Origin: Agrocybe praecox
Lineage: Eukaryota > Basidiomycota > Agaricomycetes > Agaricales > Agrocybaceae
Direction: 5' to 3'
Length of the DNA stretch: 64,000 nucleotides
NCBI GenBank assembly: GCA_964017145.1
Contig: OZ024841.1
Location: 4,402,001-4,466,000, forward strand
Shown one piece after another: positions 1 through 10,848 of this stretch. The notes beneath the pieces were generated by a model that was given only the letters and a program-made list of their open reading frames with translations, searched no databases and had not been told where the DNA came from. The stretch's first letter is position 1, and every line of letters begins with the position of its first letter. A program made the position numbers and the translations under genes.

Positions 1-290
1 CCTCCGATAAGACCAACAACTCGGCATATTTTAGCTTTGTACATGTATAGCGTATGGCATGTTTTGTTTATGCGTGCTCCGATAAGGCCAACAACCTGGT
101 ATAGTTTAGCTTTGTACATGTATAGCGTATGGCATGTTCTATTTATGCATGCTCCAACAAGACCAATAACCCGGCATAGTTTAGCTTTGTATAGCTTTGT
201 ATGTGTATAGCGTATGGCATGTTCTATTTGTTTGTGCTCCGATAAGAACAACAACTCGGCTTAGCTTAGCTTTGTGCATGTATGCGTGGT
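1..290. repeat. 75-bp minisatellite, about 3.9 units
   Basis: Direct tandem repeats begin with CTCCgATAAG-like motifs at 2, 77, 152 and 237. The period is 75, 75 and then 85 bases; the longer unit contains a 10-base internal duplication (atagctttgt). Each unit carries the phrase tagcgtatggcatgtt. The array may continue to the left of the window. It lies directly upstream of the Helitron gene, but I cannot show that it belongs to the element. Confidence 0.9.
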
Positions 291-517
291 GTTGTGTTCA
301 TGTTTTGCGAAATTTGGCCGCAAAGAATATGTATTTGAAATCGGTCAGGTGCGCTTGTTAAGTACACATAACACCTACCTCAGTACTTCAGCTGTTAACT
401 ACTACAGTTCGCTATATGTTGTCACCAAATGGCGGATACCTCTGCTGTTGAACTGTTAAACTCACGTAAGTAGTTGTCCTTCTTGTTTTTGTATCTATTA
501 AAGCTTACTCTCTTAAC

Positions 518-3500
518 ATGCCCGCCTTCATACTTGTTCCATACCCATCCAATGCGTTCTGGATCTCAAAATATTATCTTGTCCTATCTATGCTGAATCC
601 ATATACATATTGCCGAATTTGCACAGACATACCTATATATACATTCTCTGCAACTTTCCCATTGGGGAGCTATGATAGCATTCAAGTGTTCCGGCTAAAT
701 AGTTTTTATCGATTTTATGATGTATGGGTCAATGCAAATGATCTATCTAGCTATATCCAGAATCCCAATTACTTAGTCATAGGTGCAGACATACGTTTTC
801 TGATATTTAAATTCCGGTTTTTCAGCCTTGTAGATTTGCGTTTGCTGTGTAAAGCACACGGAATCGTTTCAGGCAAAGCTAGTAAAGCAAAGATGGGTGT
901 CATAATCTATGAACATACCTGTTCCCAGCGTTGTTGGAATCTCCTTTACATATTCAAGAGTCATTCACTACCCCGCCAAAATATCGAAGCAAAGTTCGTC
1001 CAATATGATGATGTTGCTATCCCAAGTATCCCTCAATTATCCCATAATAACGAAGTTCCTGGGGGTCACATGTCACTCAACTTGGATGAACAGCGACATC
1101 TTGAAGATCCTCATTATGACATAGGAAACACTGATCACTTGCAGCCATTAGATAATGATATGAAAATGTTGATCCAGGAAGAATGGCACAGTCAGTTACG
1201 TCCTGAGGAACTTATTATGGTTGTATGTGCTTCTTGCAGTAAGAAAGTTTTTGAAGGCGAATCTGTGTGGGTAGAAAGTGGTAGTATTGACCTGAGAATT
1301 TTGAGAAATGATCAGCTTCCGCCTCATTTACTTCCCACAACATATGATTTTTATTTATATCAGCGAGCAATTTTGAATCCGAAAGGTCTCGAATATCGAG
1401 ATGAGCCTGGTAGGATTAGGTTCTGTCGTTTGTGTTACGGATCATTGCACTTCGCGAAGATGCCAAAATATGCGCTCTGTAATTGGCTATATTATGGTAT
1501 AGATAATTTACCGCCTCATGTAAAGCACGCATTTAAGGAGGCAACACTCTTTGATCGTATGTTGGTCTCCAGAGCTAGAAGCAATACTATAACATGTAAA
1601 TTTCAGGGGTCAGGTTTGGAGGAAGATCCGCACCAGGGTCACGATAATCCTCTCCATCGTGCTCGCAAAGGAATCCGTGGTAATGTCATGGTATCCCCGT
1701 TAGATGTTGTGAAGATGAACAATATTCTTCCACCCAATTCGGCGGCTGTGCGCGATACCATGTGTGTTATCTTTGTGGGCAGCCATCTCCCAACTAGGGC
1801 ATCAATTAAACGATTCAGACCTGTGTTAGTGAGAAGAAGCTATGTTAAAACAATGCTTCAATTTCTCTTACAGTGTAATAATCACTACTCAAGTGCTGTT
1901 CGATATAGCGAGGAGAACCTGAATAATCTCTTTGACCATGGAGAAGACGAAGGATTGCCATCATCAGTTCACGTCGGCCAGGTTCGTCCCAACGATGCAA
2001 TAGAAAGCTCTACGTCCGATTATACGTACAGAAACGTTGATACCGAAGAAGTTCTCAAACCAGAAGACGAGATATTGATGGAAAATGTTGGGTATACTGA
2101 AGGTGATGACTCACCGCAGAGCTATTATGCTATGAAAAGTGTTGCACTAGAGAGGTGTCTTCAAGGCAAGCCTTTCATAGCATCTGGGAGAGGATCTCAG
2201 CTAGTTCCTGACTTCCGTAATCCTTCAATTCTTACGTGGCTCTTCCCACATCTGGATCCCTGGGGTATTGGAGGGTTTTATCACCCTGGACGCTCTATCA
2301 AGGTTTCAATGCAAGAACAGCTGTCGCATTTATTAACAATTGATGATAGTCCATTTGAAAAAGACCCAGAGTTTGCCTTTGCATTCTATAATATCCTTAG
2401 AAAAGCAACAGTTGCCCAAAACCTACGATTTTCAGTTTCTCATAGTCACCACCGTACACTTGTTCGTGACCTCTTGAGCATAGATTCAGAGACCTTGATA
2501 TCGTTGACAGGGAAATTCACCAGCAACCCTCATTATCGAGCTATAGCAGAAGAAGAGCAACGCATAGTTCATATGCTGAATTCGTTAAAGACAATCGCAA
2601 GGCACGTACCTGGTAGTGACGGCTACAAGTTGATGATGCGTAATGAAATCCGGGCGCTTATCAACTATCGAGGGACCCCGACTCTTTTCGTCACCATCAA
2701 TCCTTCAGATGTTGATAATCCAATTGTTAGAATTCTTGCTGGAGACGATATCGGACTTGAGGATATAGGTTGCGGCGAGGACATGTCTTCGTGGAAGCGC
2801 AAACTGTTTGCTGCAAATAATCCATCAGCATGCGCGCGCTTCTTCGATATAATTATAACCAAATTCATCGAAGTTATACTACGCTATAAGCGTGGTAGGG
2901 GAGTTTATGGGATCTGTGATGCTTACTATGGCACTGTTGAGGCTCAAGGGAAAGGGACGTTGCATTGTCACATGTTAATATGGCTTCATGGGCACCCATC
3001 CCCACAAATTCTAAGAGATCAAATTGTGGCGTCTGAAAACTATAAAAATAAATTCTTTACGTGGTTGGAATCCATTATTAAGACAGAGTTTCCTGGTCTA
3101 GTATCTTGTGAGGATCAGAAGATAAAACACCCAAGACGAGTATTGCATACCGAAACCGGTGATCCACACCCAGGTGTTCTTACAGCTCTATCTCCGAACG
3201 GTCCTTGGTCCCGTACAGAGGACTTCTGGAAGGAATATGACACGAGATTAACTCAACTTCTTTATCAATACCAGTGGCATGAGCACCATGCAACTTGTTG
3301 GAAATATTTAGCGCGCGATCAAGAGAAGAACGATCAGAACTGTCGCATGGGGATGAACGGCGAGACAAGAAGCTGCTCTTTCCTAGACATGGAGACGAAT
3401 ATGTTAGTTCTTCGACGTCATCATCCAAGAATAGCCGCGTATACCGATGCTGTTACCATGTGTGTTCAAGGAAACATGGATGTCAAACATATAGGGTCAG

Positions 3501-6340
3501 GTGATTCCGCCCAGGCCTTCGCTTATTATTCTACGGACTATCTAACCAAGCCTTCATTGTCGGTTCATGTTGGTATGTCGGCGCTATCCTATGCTATTAC
3601 AAAAACGCGGGAGATCGTACCGGATAGTACCATTACAGTTCCTGATAATGTTAATACGAGTGCTGTTAACAAGGCTGTGAACGGTATGATGGGTCGACAA
3701 GAAATATCGCACCCTCAGGTTATGAGCTATCTTGTTGGAGGGGGCGATCATTACAAATCAGAAAAGTTCAGCATTCTTCACTGGGGTGCAATTCGGAAAT
3801 TCGTCGAATATGAATGGCAAAGCCTTGAGTTGCCTGAAGTTGGTCAGCAGGAAGCATTCGATCCGCAAATGGCACTAACCCTGGGGCCCAAGTCTATCAC
3901 TGCATCTAACCAGCAGTTGGACTACATCTATCGCTCTTCCAATGATGGGTTCGATGAACTCTGTTTGTATGATTTTGTATCTTTAACATCCAAAGTCTGC
4001 TACCAGAAGGGCCATGATCGTCCTCAGATTAAGCCAGGTTCGTTCTGCAGTGAGGATCATCCAGAATTCTTTACGCATTATCTTCAAATTCGGTCAACTG
4101 GACATATCCCCGTATTAGTCGGACCAGCAGTTCCAAATCCTAATCGTACCGAGGAGCTTAAAATGCTTTGGGCCCGTGATATGCTAATTCTATTTAAGCC
4201 CTGGAGACACCCGTCCGACTTGAAAAAGGTTCAGCAGAGCTGGATCGAAGCTTTTGAGGATTACAGAATAATGTTAGTTCCCCGACATGTCAAGTTGATT
4301 GGAAATATGACTGTACTGACAGAATGTCGAGAAGCCCGAGACGCCCATGCACGATCCAGGGGAGAAGCGCTCGCAGAAGACCCTGCCGATGAAGTTGCCA
4401 ATAACATGAGTGTTAGCTTTTCCGAAGGTATCCATGACTACTCAGCTAATCTTGATGATATATATGGTTCTGAAAATCCATTTGATCTTGATTCCAGTAA
4501 TGAGCTCGGTGAACTAGAAGGAACCAATAGTGATGTGCTTAGTTCTGATACGTCGAGACTTCTCGATATGTGCTTACCTGTGACAATGGAAGATATTCTA
4601 GTTGCAAACCATGACACTGGCCACTATGCAAATACCATGCCTCTATTAGACAGTGATAAGCCCTGGCTTAAGGATATTTCTGCGATTATGCAAGCAAAGA
4701 AGAAACGACTCCCCACTGCCACAGATAACGATCAGCAGGGTAATACAGCCTGTTTCGCACCTCTGGTAGCTCGTGCTGTACTTCGAGAAGAGTGTGGCTC
4801 AGTGAATCGTGAACGAGGAAAGGCGATTGTGGAACAAATCATCATTGAAATGACGCTAAATAATGAGCAAGCAAAGGCATTTCGAATGGTTGCTCGACAC
4901 ATGATTGATCCTGCGTACCAGAATGAGCAACTTCTCATGCATATTGCAGGCGTTGGTGGAACCGGGAAGTCGCATGTCATAAAGGCCATTGTAAAATTAC
5001 ATGAAGAACTTGGCCGCCGAGAAGAACTGTTACTTGGTGCACCTACTGGAATTGCTGCCGTGTTGATTGGTGGTAGTACAATACATTCCTTAATTCTAAA
5101 GACCCCGAACGGAAAGTCCAAGAATATAGCATCTCTTGCCAAAATTTGGAAACAGATCAAAACCTTGGTCATAGACGAGGTATCAATGCTCGGCTCTACG
5201 TTAGCTAATGATTTGTCGAGCCGTATACGTCAAGGAAAAGGGGATGATCTCCTAAATCGTAATCAGCCCTTTGGTGGTATTAATGTTATTTTTATGGGGG
5301 ATTTTGCGCAGCTTAAACCGCCTAAAGAACGTGCTCTGTTCTCGTATGAGTTAATTAACAATCCATCCTTTGCCCAAAGTCGTAATGAAAGTGGCATAGC
5401 ACAAATGAACGGTGCCTTCCTCTGGCGGCAGGTTAACGCAGTTGTTAAGCTTGTAAAAAATGAAAGACATGCAGATGACCCCATGTACGCATCTTTTCTG
5501 GATAGACTCAGGGCCGCGCAATGTATTTCAACTGTACCTCACTCGGATCTTGATTATATTCGAACTCGCCTGCTTGAGAATCAAGTGCTCAATCCAGATA
5601 TATCACACTTTCAAGATGTACCAATAATAGTGGGTAGCAAAATACTCCGGGATCACCTCAATGCTCGACTTATAAAGTATCATTCAAGGCGCCAGAAGCA
5701 AGAGGTACATGTATACTACTCGACTGATACTGTTGAAAGAACATTATGTAAGGGTAAGGTACAGAGAAAGCTATGGGATTTACCGTCCTCCGTGAATAAG
5801 GAGTCATTTGGGAGATTACCACTATTTATAGGAATGAAGGTCATGATAACTGACAACCTTGTGTTTAGCAGCGGTATTGTAAATGGCTCGGAGGGTACTA
5901 TTTATGGAATACACTACAAGGAGGATGAGAGCGGGCGACGTTATGCAGTTGTGGCGTATGTCTTGGTGAAAGACTGTGGGATTTCTATACCGGGACTACC
6001 TCAAGATGTTGTCCCTGTATTCCCCCAATTCACGTCAATCAGTCATCATCAATGTATTAAAGTAAAGAGCAAGACATTCTCTCGCAAGCAGCTACCACTT
6101 GTTCCGGGCTACGCATACACCGATTACAAAAGCCAAGGTCGGACACTAAAAAGAGTCATCGTAGATCTTGCTACTGCTCGTGGTCAAGGAGTCTATGTCA
6201 TGTTATCGCGTGTCAAATCTCTTGATGGCTTGTTGATTCTACGATGGTTTCCTTCTAGCAAAATATATTACCAATTATCATCCGAGCTTCGAACTGAACT
6301 CAATCGCTTAGATGCAATCGCAAGCACTACGACATTGTAA
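518..6340 (+). CDS. Helitron Rep/Pif1 helicase (rolling-circle transposase)
   Basis: This uninterrupted 1940-residue protein has the two domains that define autonomous Helitrons. The central Rep (HUH endonuclease) part has H816-C817-H818 inside LHCHMLIWLHG and a Y1004-x3-Y1008 pair in AYYSTDYLTKP, which would nick and rejoin DNA. The C-terminal Pif1-type helicase has Walker A at 1478-1485 (GVGGTGKS) and Walker B with D1553-E1554 (LVIDEVSML). The N-terminal 350 residues carry a cysteine-containing region (CASCSKK near residue 238) usual in fungal copies. The true start is uncertain. An ATG at 429 opens a short frame that stops at a donor-like GTAAGT (465), and an acceptor-like tttttcag lies at about 826, so residues 1-100 may be intronic or spurious. 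No stop or frameshift breaks the catalytic domains, so the element may be young. I could not fix its termini (5' TC, 3' CTRR plus hairpin). Confidence 0.93.
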   Translation: MPAFILVPYPSNAFWISKYYLVLSMLNPYTYCRICTDIPIYTFSATFPLGSYDSIQVFRLNSFYRFYDVWVNANDLSSYIQNPNYLVIGADIRFLIFKFRFFSLVDLRLLCKAHGIVSGKASKAKMGVIIYEHTCSQRCWNLLYIFKSHSLPRQNIEAKFVQYDDVAIPSIPQLSHNNEVPGGHMSLNLDEQRHLEDPHYDIGNTDHLQPLDNDMKMLIQEEWHSQLRPEELIMVVCASCSKKVFEGESVWVESGSIDLRILRNDQLPPHLLPTTYDFYLYQRAILNPKGLEYRDEPGRIRFCRLCYGSLHFAKMPKYALCNWLYYGIDNLPPHVKHAFKEATLFDRMLVSRARSNTITCKFQGSGLEEDPHQGHDNPLHRARKGIRGNVMVSPLDVVKMNNILPPNSAAVRDTMCVIFVGSHLPTRASIKRFRPVLVRRSYVKTMLQFLLQCNNHYSSAVRYSEENLNNLFDHGEDEGLPSSVHVGQVRPNDAIESSTSDYTYRNVDTEEVLKPEDEILMENVGYTEGDDSPQSYYAMKSVALERCLQGKPFIASGRGSQLVPDFRNPSILTWLFPHLDPWGIGGFYHPGRSIKVSMQEQLSHLLTIDDSPFEKDPEFAFAFYNILRKATVAQNLRFSVSHSHHRTLVRDLLSIDSETLISLTGKFTSNPHYRAIAEEEQRIVHMLNSLKTIARHVPGSDGYKLMMRNEIRALINYRGTPTLFVTINPSDVDNPIVRILAGDDIGLEDIGCGEDMSSWKRKLFAANNPSACARFFDIIITKFIEVILRYKRGRGVYGICDAYYGTVEAQGKGTLHCHMLIWLHGHPSPQILRDQIVASENYKNKFFTWLESIIKTEFPGLVSCEDQKIKHPRRVLHTETGDPHPGVLTALSPNGPWSRTEDFWKEYDTRLTQLLYQYQWHEHHATCWKYLARDQEKNDQNCRMGMNGETRSCSFLDMETNMLVLRRHHPRIAAYTDAVTMCVQGNMDVKHIGSGDSAQAFAYYSTDYLTKPSLSVHVGMSALSYAITKTREIVPDSTITVPDNVNTSAVNKAVNGMMGRQEISHPQVMSYLVGGGDHYKSEKFSILHWGAIRKFVEYEWQSLELPEVGQQEAFDPQMALTLGPKSITASNQQLDYIYRSSNDGFDELCLYDFVSLTSKVCYQKGHDRPQIKPGSFCSEDHPEFFTHYLQIRSTGHIPVLVGPAVPNPNRTEELKMLWARDMLILFKPWRHPSDLKKVQQSWIEAFEDYRIMLVPRHVKLIGNMTVLTECREARDAHARSRGEALAEDPADEVANNMSVSFSEGIHDYSANLDDIYGSENPFDLDSSNELGELEGTNSDVLSSDTSRLLDMCLPVTMEDILVANHDTGHYANTMPLLDSDKPWLKDISAIMQAKKKRLPTATDNDQQGNTACFAPLVARAVLREECGSVNRERGKAIVEQIIIEMTLNNEQAKAFRMVARHMIDPAYQNEQLLMHIAGVGGTGKSHVIKAIVKLHEELGRREELLLGAPTGIAAVLIGGSTIHSLILKTPNGKSKNIASLAKIWKQIKTLVIDEVSMLGSTLANDLSSRIRQGKGDDLLNRNQPFGGINVIFMGDFAQLKPPKERALFSYELINNPSFAQSRNESGIAQMNGAFLWRQVNAVVKLVKNERHADDPMYASFLDRLRAAQCISTVPHSDLDYIRTRLLENQVLNPDISHFQDVPIIVGSKILRDHLNARLIKYHSRRQKQEVHVYYSTDTVERTLCKGKVQRKLWDLPSSVNKESFGRLPLFIGMKVMITDNLVFSSGIVNGSEGTIYGIHYKEDESGRRYAVVAYVLVKDCGISIPGLPQDVVPVFPQFTSISHHQCIKVKSKTFSRKQLPLVPGYAYTDYKSQGRTLKRVIVDLATARGQGVYVMLSRVKSLDGLLILRWFPSSKIYYQLSSELRTELNRLDAIASTTTL

Positions 6341-7032
6341 AATCCTTGCTGGTTAAAGTTCACACAGCGAGAAATTCTATCTGTATACGTCAAAGTCCCA
6401 ATGTTTGATCAGCACTCCGCTAAATCTTAGATCTCGGTCTGCAAGTATAAATACATAAAATTCGAATCCATTCATACCTCACATACAACCTGGTCCTGAA
6501 CCCCTCCGTCTTTCAAATATATCCGTGGTCCATCTCATATACCTTGTATGGCCCCTGTCATTCTGAGATCCCTCAACACCCAATACCATAAGGCAACTTT
6601 CTTAGTGCACTTGGATTTATCCTCGACACTTGTTGTACGTACCGCTCTTGTAAGCGTTACTATATGTTTCCGTTGTCGGCAATTGCCGGAGACACACACA
6701 CAGCCTCAGGCCTCAATGTCAACCTTGATCAGCATCGTCTGTACCACCACTGAGACTAATGAATCAGATCGACCCTCCATATCTCTCCATACCCATATAT
6801 TACCACCCCATCCCCATCTCCAAACTCCTGTTCTTCCTCCTCTTCATCACGGTACGCCTGCAGGATACACGTACAACAACCTACATAACCTCGAGATTCC
6901 ACCTCTTCTATCTGTCTTCGCAAATGGTGGCTCAAGAACTTGTGGAAATTACTCAGGGACAACTCATACACTTCAAAGCAATCACAAATCTATACAAAAG
7001 CCAGCTCTATATACCTGCACTATCTGGTCTAA
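6341..7032. other. Helitron 3' flank, no supported gene
   Basis: This stretch of 692 bases lies between the Helitron stop and the end of the minus-strand F-box gene. It contains a TATA-like tataaatac near 6446 and overlapping open frames on both strands (for example 6548-7063) of biased Pro/His/Thr composition with no recognisable domain. It probably includes the Helitron 3' end, but I found no convincing CTRR terminus with a hairpin. Confidence 0.5.
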
Positions 7033-8195
7033 TTACGCAAGGAATTCCCTGAAATGGTTGTGAACGTCTTCCGTGGTTAATTGCCGTGGCATACTGTAGT
7101 GCACACACCCGAAATGCGGGAATACTATGAGATCATCTGGTGGCTCTACCCATGAATCTCTGTCCCCGTCCTGCCTTCTTGTTTTCCATCCTCCTGCAGA
7201 TTCGCGCTTCCATTCAACAAGGCCAAACGAAGCGACAGAAAAGCCTTCTCGCAACGACACAGCCAATTTAAGGTGCGCTTCCTGCATTTCTAAAGCTGTC
7301 TCTTCGTTGATGTCCCAAAAAGGCTGTACAATCGTAGAGGTGTTAAAATGTATTTCTCTGAGCGCGGGAAAGAGTGGTGGTAAAAAGGTAAGGCATTGCG
7401 AAGCTTCCTAAAGTCGGAAGGGTCAGCCTTGTGAACTGACTTGGTTTTATCAAGACTCACCAGGGCGTTGAAACGCGGTGCGTGGATTACGACCTTTCGA
7501 AGAGCTGTGAATACGATCCCGAGGAGCGCAACTGGGATTGGAATGTGCTCGCCCAATTCCTTCTCGAATACGATTTCCAACTCCTGGAGAACATGGTTCT
7601 CACCCTTCTCGTCACTTGTCATTTGTATAAAACGGACAAAATCTTTCTGTTTCATTCCGCGCGACATAACTATCGAGGTCAGCTGTCGTCGTCGTACGAT
7701 ATGGAGGAGGCGGTGGTCACCACGCAAGACCAGCTTGTTAAGTCTTGGTAGTTGCGGTACTGGGGGTATAACCTCCGCAGACCCCAACCGACGCGGACGA
7801 CTCCGTTCATATAGTTGGACAATGCCGGCTCGGTCCAGCCAGTAGAGGAGTGCTCCAGCAATGTCAGTATGCACAGCAATAGATAATGTCTCTATCGTCC
7901 GCATAGAAGGTAGGGCGTTGGATAAAAGTAGAAAGGTGACGTATATATCTATGATTGAGGTTGCTCTATAATCTAACGTCCTGACATATTCGGCGTAGGT
8001 GTTTCCTCCTTCAATAATTGTCCTGAAAAACAAACGTGCCGGACGGTGTGAAACCTTTATGTGTCGGTACAGCAAGTGGATAGTGGTTTCGAACAAGGTT
8101 CGGCATGTTCGCGCAACTGACGCCTGGTCACATTTGGGAAGATATACGACAATCTCCGCCAACAGTTCGTTCGCCAACATTGGCAATACCAGCAT
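7033..8195 (-). CDS. F-box protein, two exons
   Basis: The gene model is complement(join(7033..7407,7461..8195)), 369 residues. The 53-base intron has a GTGAGT donor and a CTTTAG acceptor. Removing it changes frame and joins the first exon to the downstream frame that begins GAA GCT TCG, so the splice is well supported. Residues 4-45 (LPMLANELLAEIVVYLPKCD and the following RTCRTLF) match an F-box, the Skp1-binding motif of SCF ubiquitin ligases. The rest, which would bind substrate, shows no clear repeats. The divergent neighbour starts at 8613 on the other strand. This F-box gene is unlike the array family at 15-61 kb and belongs to a separate class. Substrate and biological role cannot be read from the sequence. 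Confidence 0.8.
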
Positions 8196-8612
8196 CGGTC
8201 TTGTTTAATAGGTTAGATATCTACCTTGCACACAGAAGCATGACGTCTTACCTATCCTTTAGGGAATTCATAGTGATTTAGTGTCAATACGTGGTTTGAA
8301 TTCTGACTTTCCCTTTCTTATGTCTTTCTGACGCCGCATGGCTTAATTACAGATTGATTATGGCCTCTCTGACATTCATCATTTCTGGACCAACCATATG
8401 TCTCTGTTTCTTATCTGTTTGCGTTGTATTTGAGTTGCGTTGTTGAATATTTGCAGTATATTTGTCGGTATGTACAACCATCTGTTTGCGCAACGTCATT
8501 AGCTAAGAGATTTACCAGAACTTGGTATCAATTGCTTGGATCCCAGACCTTCACAAGTCTCTATAAAAACACCTAGTCTTGTGCGTCAGACGTCTGCATC
8601 AGCACATACAGC
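8196..8612. other. divergent intergenic promoter region
   Basis: These 417 bases separate two divergently transcribed genes and must hold both promoters. The only clear element is the TATA box at 8562. The remainder is AT-rich with no frame or repeat that I recognise. Confidence 0.6.
8562..8568 (+). promoter_or_regulatory. TATA box (TATAAAA)
   Basis: A consensus TATAAAA lies 45 bases upstream of the ATG at 8613. This spacing suits a short leader, and the box supports that start codon over later ones. Confidence 0.6.
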
Positions 8613-9609
8613 ATGACTGCATATAACGTTCTTGACCTTGAGGATCATCTGATCTTAGCACAAGTCGGCGCTCCTAATCTCACGACATTTGAATCTTATC
8701 CATTGCCAGGCAGGTTGTCAGAGATAGCCTAGTAAGTTGATTGCGTCTAAATCTCACGTATTTATTAAACATTTACATCCTTCAGCCCCTTGCAGGCCGA
8801 CGGATCTATTCTTCCTCCTGAGCTCCTTGACATACACTCCAAGGATACCAATTTTATGGTCCCAAATTGTTTTCACGGTCGAAAGTCACTGGTCCTTGTC
8901 ACGCAATTTGGTCAGTACGATTATAATGTTAGCCTTATCTGTGGGGCGTATCGTCTTTGCAATGAGCAATGCGGGTTTCATGGTAAGCATCAACCGCACT
9001 TTGGGTATACGTCGCCTTTTCTTACATCATGCGCAGTCAATGTGTCCGCCATTTTGCGTAATCCCGACAAAGTCACTTTTAGAAAATACCGGAGCTCCAC
9101 AAGTAAGTCCAAATTATTGTTCCTCCTCTAAAGTGCTACCAAGCTCATATCGCGTAGGTTCTCCGTATGGTCTTATGGATGAGATCTCTAAATTCGGCTA
9201 CCTCAAGGTTTATGCCTTAACGACCGGGCAGGAAGGACACACAGCTCCAAGTCATGATGACGTCATACCTTTCGAAAACCAAAGCAACACCCATTCATTG
9301 AACCTCCGCAACTGTGAGGCTTGTACACATCGTTTTCACTCCCACGGCACAGATGAACCATGTATGCCGTATTGCGCAAGCCATCGTACTATCTCGGGTC
9401 TCCCCAGCGAGGAGGCATGCGGCCTTTCTCTTCTCTGTCATACTGCTGTTTCGCCTCTCGTGGTTTCACCCATCCAACCCCAAATAGGTATTTACTTTAC
9501 TTCTACTATGTCTAGCAGCTCATTAAATGTGAACAGAGTCACCACAGGCGCTAGCGCCTTCTATTCCTCATACTCAGGCAGGTTCACGGCCCGTCTCTAT
9601 TTAGTGTGA
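8613..9609 (+). CDS. unknown protein with Cys/His cluster, four exons
   Basis: Model: join(8613..8731,8786..8982,9037..9102,9158..9609), 277 residues. All three introns (54, 54 and 55 bases) have GTAAGT or GTAAGC donors and CAG/TAG acceptors, and the reading frame stays open across each junction, so this is very probably an expressed gene. I do not recognise a family. Residues 180-200 form a cluster (C180-x2-C183, H185, H188, H190, C196, C200) that could bind zinc, but it fits no standard finger spacing that I know. No signal peptide or membrane segment is evident. The C-terminal 70 residues are Ser/Thr/Val-rich. An additional intron with donor at about 9487 (ggtatttac) and acceptor at about 9535 (gaacag) is possible and would change the C-terminus. 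A TATA box precedes the start. Confidence 0.7.
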
Positions 9610-10848
9610 ATATATGTGCCTGTACAGTATATGTAGCTCTTGTAGGCTACCAATCAGAACTATTCTCCTCGATGCTGTTAAGTTCACACTTATTCCCCCA
9701 TCGCCGTCAGCCACAGGTGACATTGTCTCCTTAAGTTAGGGGCTTGATCAGTACCCCAATTATTTTCGCACACGGATAAGATTGATTGATTGATTTAGAC
9801 CCCAATCGGGACATTCTCACACCGGACCGGCTGATAACCGGCGCCGGGCACATCCTTGTCAAACACGACGATGAAGGGAACAAATTTTCAAATTTGCTGT
9901 TTCGGTTTGATTAGATAATGAAATGAATTACCAATTACCAAACTTGGACGTGCACTGGCAGACTTCAATTATTACCATATATAGTCACAGGTATGGTGAG
10001 GGTCATGGATCCTTAAATTATGACCTGCACCCATACCCATAAGGACCCTACCCACGGAATGCAGGTGTTCATGACCCTTGTGCTTCCCTAGCGCTGAACC
10101 ATTGATTCATTCGGAGTCTGGAGAATGAAGTTCGTCTTCAAAGCCTTCAATTGGCAGGGTTTCCGTCACTAATGTTTAGTTTCATGATACATAATAGTGG
10201 TCTGGTTGCTAAATTGGAGGCGTAATGCACCCCCAGGTGGTCGTCACCATACATACTGGTAGTATGGTAAGAGGACTTGTGTAAAAGACTCATTATTTGC
10301 TCCTAAATCCTCATATGGGCAACTCGGCATTGGCACATATACTATATTTGAATCTTGATGTTTGACGCCAACACTATTGTAAAAATAAATAAAAAGGGAT
10401 TACATGATGAGATTGCGATTATCATCTGACCTGTCACCATTTATCTAAAGTTTAAACTTAGCTTCAGTGTTGTATGCCAAGACTCAAAATACATGCAATG
10501 ATATGCTTGTTTCATTTTTCCAATTTTGTGATGAAAGAAACAGGGATGTATCGATAGTGCCTGTTCAGGGTTTGTAGAATGAAGTAGTAGGCACTGGGCG
10601 ATACTTTAAATTTATTTACATTTCGTTGCCTTAGGTAATAAGTCAACAGATTATTCAATTGAGAATCTTGAATAAGATTAGACCAGGATAAATGTTTCGA
10701 ATTATATAATAGAATTTTAGGTATATATTGATGTTGGTGTTCGTCAATGCTTAGACCATATACCTTTTTCAAAGCTATCATCTAAAGCTTGTCGGTACGC
10801 TTTATACTTTACTTAACAGCAGCGCGCTAATACTGCATTCCATAAAAG
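9610..10848. other. long AT-rich intergenic region
   Basis: About 1.2 kb without a supportable gene. It holds a short gattgattgattg run near 9781 and an inverted pair gggtcatg (10001) / catgaccc (10071). A minus-strand open frame of 89 residues at 10512-10781 lies in very AT-rich DNA and has no recognisable domain or intron signal, so I do not call it. Confidence 0.5.

Noticed and set aside
4732..5172. Minus-strand frame of 146 residues inside the Helitron helicase
   Set aside because: Antisense shadow of the conserved Pif1 coding sequence.
6548..7063. 171-residue open frame after the Helitron
   Set aside because: Biased Pro/His/Thr composition, competing frames on both strands, no domain, and it overlaps the 3' end of the well-supported F-box gene.
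7441..8208. Plus-strand frames opposite the F-box gene
   Set aside because: They mirror the coding region of the spliced minus-strand gene and have no own signals.
8530..8580. Possible Helitron 3' end (CTAG followed by T at 8572, with an upstream agacct...aagtct pair)
   Set aside because: The pair is weak and not GC-rich, and the nearby TATAAAA fits better as the promoter of the next gene.
10512..10781. 89-residue AT-rich frame
   Set aside because: No family, no splice or promoter support; could be chance in AT-rich DNA, though I am not certain.
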